64,000 nt of DNA, taken from positions 124,001 to 188,000 of the forward strand of contig NZ_KB899407.1 in the NCBI RefSeq assembly GCF_000378205.1, written 5' to 3'. The DNA is from Sediminispirochaeta bajacaliforniensis DSM 16054. GTDB taxonomy: Bacteria > Spirochaetota > Spirochaetia > DSM-16054 > Sediminispirochaetaceae. Made by a program: the position numbers and the translations under genes. How positions within the stretch are numbered: the stretch's first letter is position 1; every line of letters begins with the position of its first letter. Positions 60,645 to 64,000 of the stretch are shown piece after piece. Below the pieces are notes generated by a model. The model worked only from the letters and a program-made list of their open reading frames with translations. It did no database searches and was not told where the DNA came from.

Positions 60645-61745
60645 ATGGAAGGTACGATTCTTATTGTTTCCAACTTACCAATTGATACCACAAAAATCAG
60701 AAGATATCTTGCAGAAAATAAGATTGGTGATTTTGATGTGGTAAAGGTAGAAACCGAGGCCGCCGCAGAAGAGATATTCTATGGTGGAGGCGGAGTCGAT
60801 TGTATCGTCGCACAGTCGGAGATGGCAGGAACCGTCGCCCTGTTGAAAGAAATGAAGCAGGATGAGATGTTTCGTCATGTCCCTATTCTCCTCATCACCA
60901 AAGGAAATGAAACAAAGCTTATCGATGAGGTGTACGACAGTGGTTTCGATGCGCATATCGTCTACACCGACATACATCGTCTTCCGCAGAGGATACGTCC
61001 GCTTATTGTCATGAATGTCATGTACCGGAACATGATGAAACAGGTCGGCGACCTCCATGAAAAGGCAATCAGTGATTTTATTCTTCTTGATCTGATCAAG
61101 AACTATATTCCGAAAACAATCTGGGATATCGCGAAAACCTTTGCACACGAACAGAAGATATCCATTCCGGAAGAAGAGCTGGACCTCACCATCGTATTTG
61201 CCGACATCAAGGGCTTCACGGCTATGACCCAGCATATGGAACCGAGGCAGGTCGTCTCTATCCTGAATACGGTCTTTGAAGTCGCAGCAAAACATATCTA
61301 TCAAAATCATGGTGATATCGACAAATATATTGGAGATGCTTTTTTCGCCGTTTTTACAAAGGCTCAAGAGGCCGTCACGGCCATGACGGCAATGCAGGAC
61401 GAACTGGAACAGGTTAACCTGCAACGAAAAAACCAGGAACATCCCCCTGTACAATTCCGTGTAGGTATTCATTCGGGGCCTATCATCCGCGGAAATGTCG
61501 GTGGTCATGATCGTTACGACAATACCTTGATCGGCGATACGGTCAATACCGCAAGCCGTCTCGAACATATAGCACCTGCCGGCGGTATCGTTATCAGTGA
61601 GGAGACCAGAGCACGTATCGGCATCACCTTACCCGAGTCCTGTAAAAGTGAAACCGAACTGCGCGGCAGAGATTCGAAGATCACCGTCTACGATGCGTTT
61701 TCGTTTCTCAGGTCGAACCTCCTGGAGCCTCAGAAAAAGTCCTAA
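60645..61745 (+). CDS. Class III adenylate cyclase with pseudo-receiver domain
   Basis: 366 residues. Residues ~1-125 follow a response-regulator fold, but the phospho-acceptor site reads 'VDCIVAQSEM' with no Asp at the expected place (~57), so it is probably not phosphorylated. Residues ~178-350 are a class III cyclase: metal Asp187 ('VFADIKGFTAM') and Asp231 ('GDIDKYIGDAFFAVF'), and 'NTLIGDTVNTASRLE' supplying Thr, Asn and Arg. Lys with Thr is the adenylyl (IIIb) pattern. It makes cAMP in response to an unknown input. TATGAT lies 12 bases before the ATG and no ribosome site is evident. Confidence 0.88.
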   Translation: MEGTILIVSNLPIDTTKIRRYLAENKIGDFDVVKVETEAAAEEIFYGGGGVDCIVAQSEMAGTVALLKEMKQDEMFRHVPILLITKGNETKLIDEVYDSGFDAHIVYTDIHRLPQRIRPLIVMNVMYRNMMKQVGDLHEKAISDFILLDLIKNYIPKTIWDIAKTFAHEQKISIPEEELDLTIVFADIKGFTAMTQHMEPRQVVSILNTVFEVAAKHIYQNHGDIDKYIGDAFFAVFTKAQEAVTAMTAMQDELEQVNLQRKNQEHPPVQFRVGIHSGPIIRGNVGGHDRYDNTLIGDTVNTASRLEHIAPAGGIVISEETRARIGITLPESCKSETELRGRDSKITVYDAFSFLRSNLLEPQKKS

Positions 61746-62236
61746 CCGTAGCGCTCCTCCAGCCCCTGAAACACCAATGCAACAATTGGACAGAAGCGTG
61801 TGTTTACGAGAGAAATTTTGAGTAGGCCCCTGGCGTGTTTGTCGTCGGTATGCGGATACTCCCTGCACGCCTTTGGCCGTCGATCGTAAAGGAGACAACG
61901 ATTATCCGCCAGCAAAAAAGGGCAGGGATGTTCACGAAATACAAGATCCCCATCCTCGTCCCTGATCAGATACGTAGCTTCAAATGCCGAAGGCTTCATG
62001 GAAAGCGCTTTTCCCAATCGCTGTATATCGGTATCAGTAAGTCGCGGACCTACTACCGCACAGCAATGTGCACACTTAAGGCAGTCGATGCGCCTGAAAG
62101 CTTCATCGTGAAGTTCCTGCATAACCGCCGCAAGCTCTTTCGGTGCCACGCGCCGCAGTTTTCGTACAAGGTCCCGATAAAGACGACCACGACTTTCCGC
62201 CGTCTGGATCAAGATACGGTATTCAGGATCCATCAT
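61742..62236 (-). CDS. YkgJ-family CxxCxxCC cluster protein
   Basis: 164 residues. The family signature 'DCLKCAHCCAVVGPRLT' is followed by 'HPCPFLLADNRCLLYDRRPKACREYP'-type Cys residues (given as two phrases of the YkgJ/Fe-S oxidoreductase-like family). These eight Cys probably bind zinc or an iron-sulfur cluster; the function is unknown. Successive GTG, ATG and ATG codons occur; GGGAGG favours the ATG at 62236. The stop overlaps the convergent cyclase gene by 4 bases. Confidence 0.8.
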   Translation of the reverse strand: MMDPEYRILIQTAESRGRLYRDLVRKLRRVAPKELAAVMQELHDEAFRRIDCLKCAHCCAVVGPRLTDTDIQRLGKALSMKPSAFEATYLIRDEDGDLVFREHPCPFLLADNRCLLYDRRPKACREYPHTDDKHARGLLKISLVNTRFCPIVALVFQGLEERYG

Positions 62237-62290
62237 CACCCTTTTCCTCCCACGCTTTTTTTACTATCTTGATCATAATAGGAAGGTGCC

Positions 62291-62554
62291 ATGCAATATC
62301 GCTCCATATTACAACAGATTAAAAAAGAGGGAATGGTTGATAAAGCATCCATCGCCGAAAAGCAAGAAACTACGGTGGCTATGATCGAAATGCTCCTCAC
62401 TGAATTGGAACGACTCGGGTACCTGCAACGAGATGCCCTTGCCCGCTGCAGCGGAGCCTGTACTCATTGCTCTTCGGGCTGTACCTTTGCCCATGTCGGG
62501 CTGCCGCAAAACTTCTGGACCATAACAAACAAGGGCGAACGCCTCATATCCTGA
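62291..62554 (+). CDS. FeoC-like winged-helix protein with Cys cluster
   Basis: 87 residues. A winged helix at the N-terminus ('ILQQIKKEGMVDKASIAEKQ', 'MIEMLLTELERLGYL') is followed by four Cys, 'CSGACTHCSSGC', in FeoC-like spacing, and a short 'FWTITNKGERL' strand. FeoC proteins sit by FeoB ferrous-iron transporters and may sense iron or oxygen through the Cys set. No feoA or feoB lies inside the window. GGAAGGTGCC precedes the ATG. The last 91 bases overlap the 3' end of the ankyrin gene on the other strand. Confidence 0.75.
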   Translation: MQYRSILQQIKKEGMVDKASIAEKQETTVAMIEMLLTELERLGYLQRDALARCSGACTHCSSGCTFAHVGLPQNFWTITNKGERLIS

Positions 62555-64000
62555 AAGACAGGAGAGAGGTCAAGAGGACTCTTGCCTGCAATATCCCGGT
62601 TTTCGGGAGAGGCCCCCTTTTCCAACAGCAATTTCGCAACAGCAAGGTAATCATGCCGTGCCGCCCAATGAAGGGCACTCCTTCCCCGTATATCCGGCAA
62701 ATCCACATTCACTCCGGCCCGAAGCAGGGTAAGAACACACCAGACATCACCACCTGAAGCGGCCTCAATTAATGGAGTGGAACCATCCTTGGTCAGGTAA
62801 TCCCCATGGGCCCGTGCAAGCAGTACATCCTCCAGCAGTCGAGCATCCCCCTGCTCAACAGCATAGTCGACGGCCCGTTTTCCCGAAGGACCAGAGGCAT
62901 CGGGATTTACCCCAAGAGAAATAAAAAGCTTCAACAGCGCTTCCCGCCGCGGATCATCCCGATCGAAATCGAGAAATATCTTATGCCAAAAGGGTTCGCC
63001 ATGAGAGTCGGGGAAGTGAATGCTACCGGTCTCTCTTACGATAGTTTGGAGTTCCAGTCGTAATAGCGATACATCTCCAACATGGAGCAACTCAGAAAGA
63101 ACTGCCAAACGGTGGGAGTCTAGAAGAGTATCCTCCGCTGGAAATTGTAGGGTGGAGAGGAGAGAAGACGCTTCGCCCAACAGGAGGTCCCCATCTGCTG
63201 CGGGATGAGAGGAATCGACCATGGAGAAAAGCGATACAACGAAAAGCTGATCCCCCTGTTTGAGATAAAGACGACCTTCTGCGCCGGTCTCTACACCATC
63301 GGGAGCAGAGAAAAAGGGCTGAAACCAGATAGTATCGGCAAAGAAATCTCCCACGGCGACCTTTTTTGCAATGGCAAACGGCATTCCCGGTCGCAGAGGA
63401 AGATAGGTATCGTTTCCATTGACCGCCTTCTCCATACGGACCTTGATACAGCTTGCCATGGCAATCGGGTCCCGACGAATATCATAGCCCGGACCGACCC
63501 GTTTTCGATCATATCCCAGCCCCCGAAGAAATCCCTCATCCCCATATACCAAGGTCCGAGCCAAGGGGGTCGATCCTGAAGGCAGGAGCTTCCAGGCAAC
63601 ATCGGGCAGAAGAATCGAAACGCCGTCCCCCAGTCCACGTCGTTTTAGAAAGGTGGGAAAGGGGAAAAAGCGAGGCACCGCCTTTTTCATGTCTTCCTGG
63701 TTGTCAATCGCAAGAAAGGCGTTTAGGATCGCCCTATTTCTTTCGTTAACAGAATCATTACCCAACCTTTTTCCAAAGGCGGATTCGGCAAGTGCCCACC
63801 CCTTCTCAGTGAGAAAGGAGACACACGACATATAGATCATTGAGGAAAATCCGGTTCCCTCCCCGGTAAACCAGCGATGCGGCATGGGAAGGGCCTTCCC
63901 CTCATTACAGGCCTCAATCCAGGCGCGGACACGGGCCCCATCGTAGAGAAGGGTTATGTCGGCAAGGGGCGGATAGGGAATCTCATAGCGGTCATGCACC
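62464..64000 (-). CDS. Ankyrin-repeat protein, 5' end beyond window
   Basis: At least 511 residues; the frame remains open at the window edge and the GTG at 63999 is probably not the true start. Residues ~1-310 (as seen) are not recognised. The C-terminal ~180 residues hold four to five ankyrin repeats, best seen in 'DGSTPLIEAASGGDVWCVLTLLRAG', 'GRSALHWAARHDYLAVAKLLLEKGA' and 'AGKSPLDL' (phrases shortened per repeat). Ankyrin repeats bind other proteins. The end overlaps the FeoC-like gene by 91 bases tail to tail, so antisense effects between the two mRNAs are possible. Confidence 0.75.
   Translation of the reverse strand, partial: VHDRYEIPYPPLADITLLYDGARVRAWIEACNEGKALPMPHRWFTGEGTGFSSMIYMSCVSFLTEKGWALAESAFGKRLGNDSVNERNRAILNAFLAIDNQEDMKKAVPRFFPFPTFLKRRGLGDGVSILLPDVAWKLLPSGSTPLARTLVYGDEGFLRGLGYDRKRVGPGYDIRRDPIAMASCIKVRMEKAVNGNDTYLPLRPGMPFAIAKKVAVGDFFADTIWFQPFFSAPDGVETGAEGRLYLKQGDQLFVVSLFSMVDSSHPAADGDLLLGEASSLLSTLQFPAEDTLLDSHRLAVLSELLHVGDVSLLRLELQTIVRETGSIHFPDSHGEPFWHKIFLDFDRDDPRREALLKLFISLGVNPDASGPSGKRAVDYAVEQGDARLLEDVLLARAHGDYLTKDGSTPLIEAASGGDVWCVLTLLRAGVNVDLPDIRGRSALHWAARHDYLAVAKLLLEKGASPENRDIAGKSPLDLSPVFQDMRRSPLFVMVQKFCGSPTWAKVQPEEQ

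Overview
The window looks like a chromosomal segment of a free-living, anaerobic, sugar-fermenting spirochaete close to Sediminispirochaeta/Spirochaeta. This is inferred from protein character and was not tested by a search. The clues are periplasmic binding proteins whose signal peptides end in A-G(G)Q, a DUF2259 secreted protein, an archaeal/eukaryal-type ProRS, a cofactor-independent phosphoglycerate mutase, a class II photolyase, a CheW/chemoreceptor pair, and oxygen-sensitive glycyl-radical and ferredoxin-domain proteins. Genes are densely packed on both strands. No gene-free stretch exceeds about 210 bases, and I see no tRNA, rRNA, CRISPR array, insertion sequence or prophage.

Layout. 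1-9.7 kb: end of a lytic transglycosylase, an aldo-keto reductase overlapping a YigZ/IMPACT gene, a family I.5 lipase, then pth, butyrate kinase, a one-domain asparaginase, a bifunctional-nuclease/UVR protein and a very long GH13 protein. 9.7-19.5 kb: nadE diverging from a degenerate SDR and a DAACS symporter, proS, secreted proteins, a heparanase-like GH79 enzyme, a 7-TM protein and a dolichol-kinase-like protein. 19.6-22.4 kb: cheW and an MCP with a zinc-binding-like motif in its periplasmic domain. 22.5-26.8 kb: an iron-sulfur type operon (DUF5320, two NifX-like proteins, two MinD-ferredoxin ATPases, Mrp/NBP35) next to an unusual Fur-family gene; both promoters carry the same 17-bp Fur-box palindrome. 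26.9-35.3 kb: housekeeping and membrane genes (DUF401, flavodoxin, DHH phosphoesterase, FAH, photolyase, M23 peptidase, polyprenyl synthetase).

35.5-55.8 kb is a sugar island with three regulators. A LacI-type repressor has matching palindromes (TGAAAnCGnTTTCA) at its own promoter, at a ribose-type ABC operon with a DUF2291 lipoprotein, and at a glycyl-radical enzyme gene. The repressor is followed in one transcript by the glycyl-radical activase and by DUF4037 and DUF4125 genes. A DeoR regulator diverges from a class II aldolase. A second DeoR regulator diverges from a rhamnose/AI-2-like ABC operon ending in a rhamnulokinase-like gene. A DOMON/DUF4405 putative haem pair sits between them. 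The likely flow is import, phosphorylation by the kinase, aldol cleavage by the aldolase, and radical chemistry on a product. No isomerase and no microcompartment shell genes are present here. 55.9-64 kb holds gpmI, a cation-diffusion-facilitator, aminopeptidase P, an adenylate cyclase with a pseudo-receiver, a YkgJ-type Cys-cluster protein, a FeoC-like regulator and an ankyrin protein cut by the window edge.

Several single genes (SDR, DUF401, both DeoR genes, the DHH gene) have a good -10 element 6-9 bases before an ATG with no Shine-Dalgarno sequence, suggesting leaderless mRNAs.
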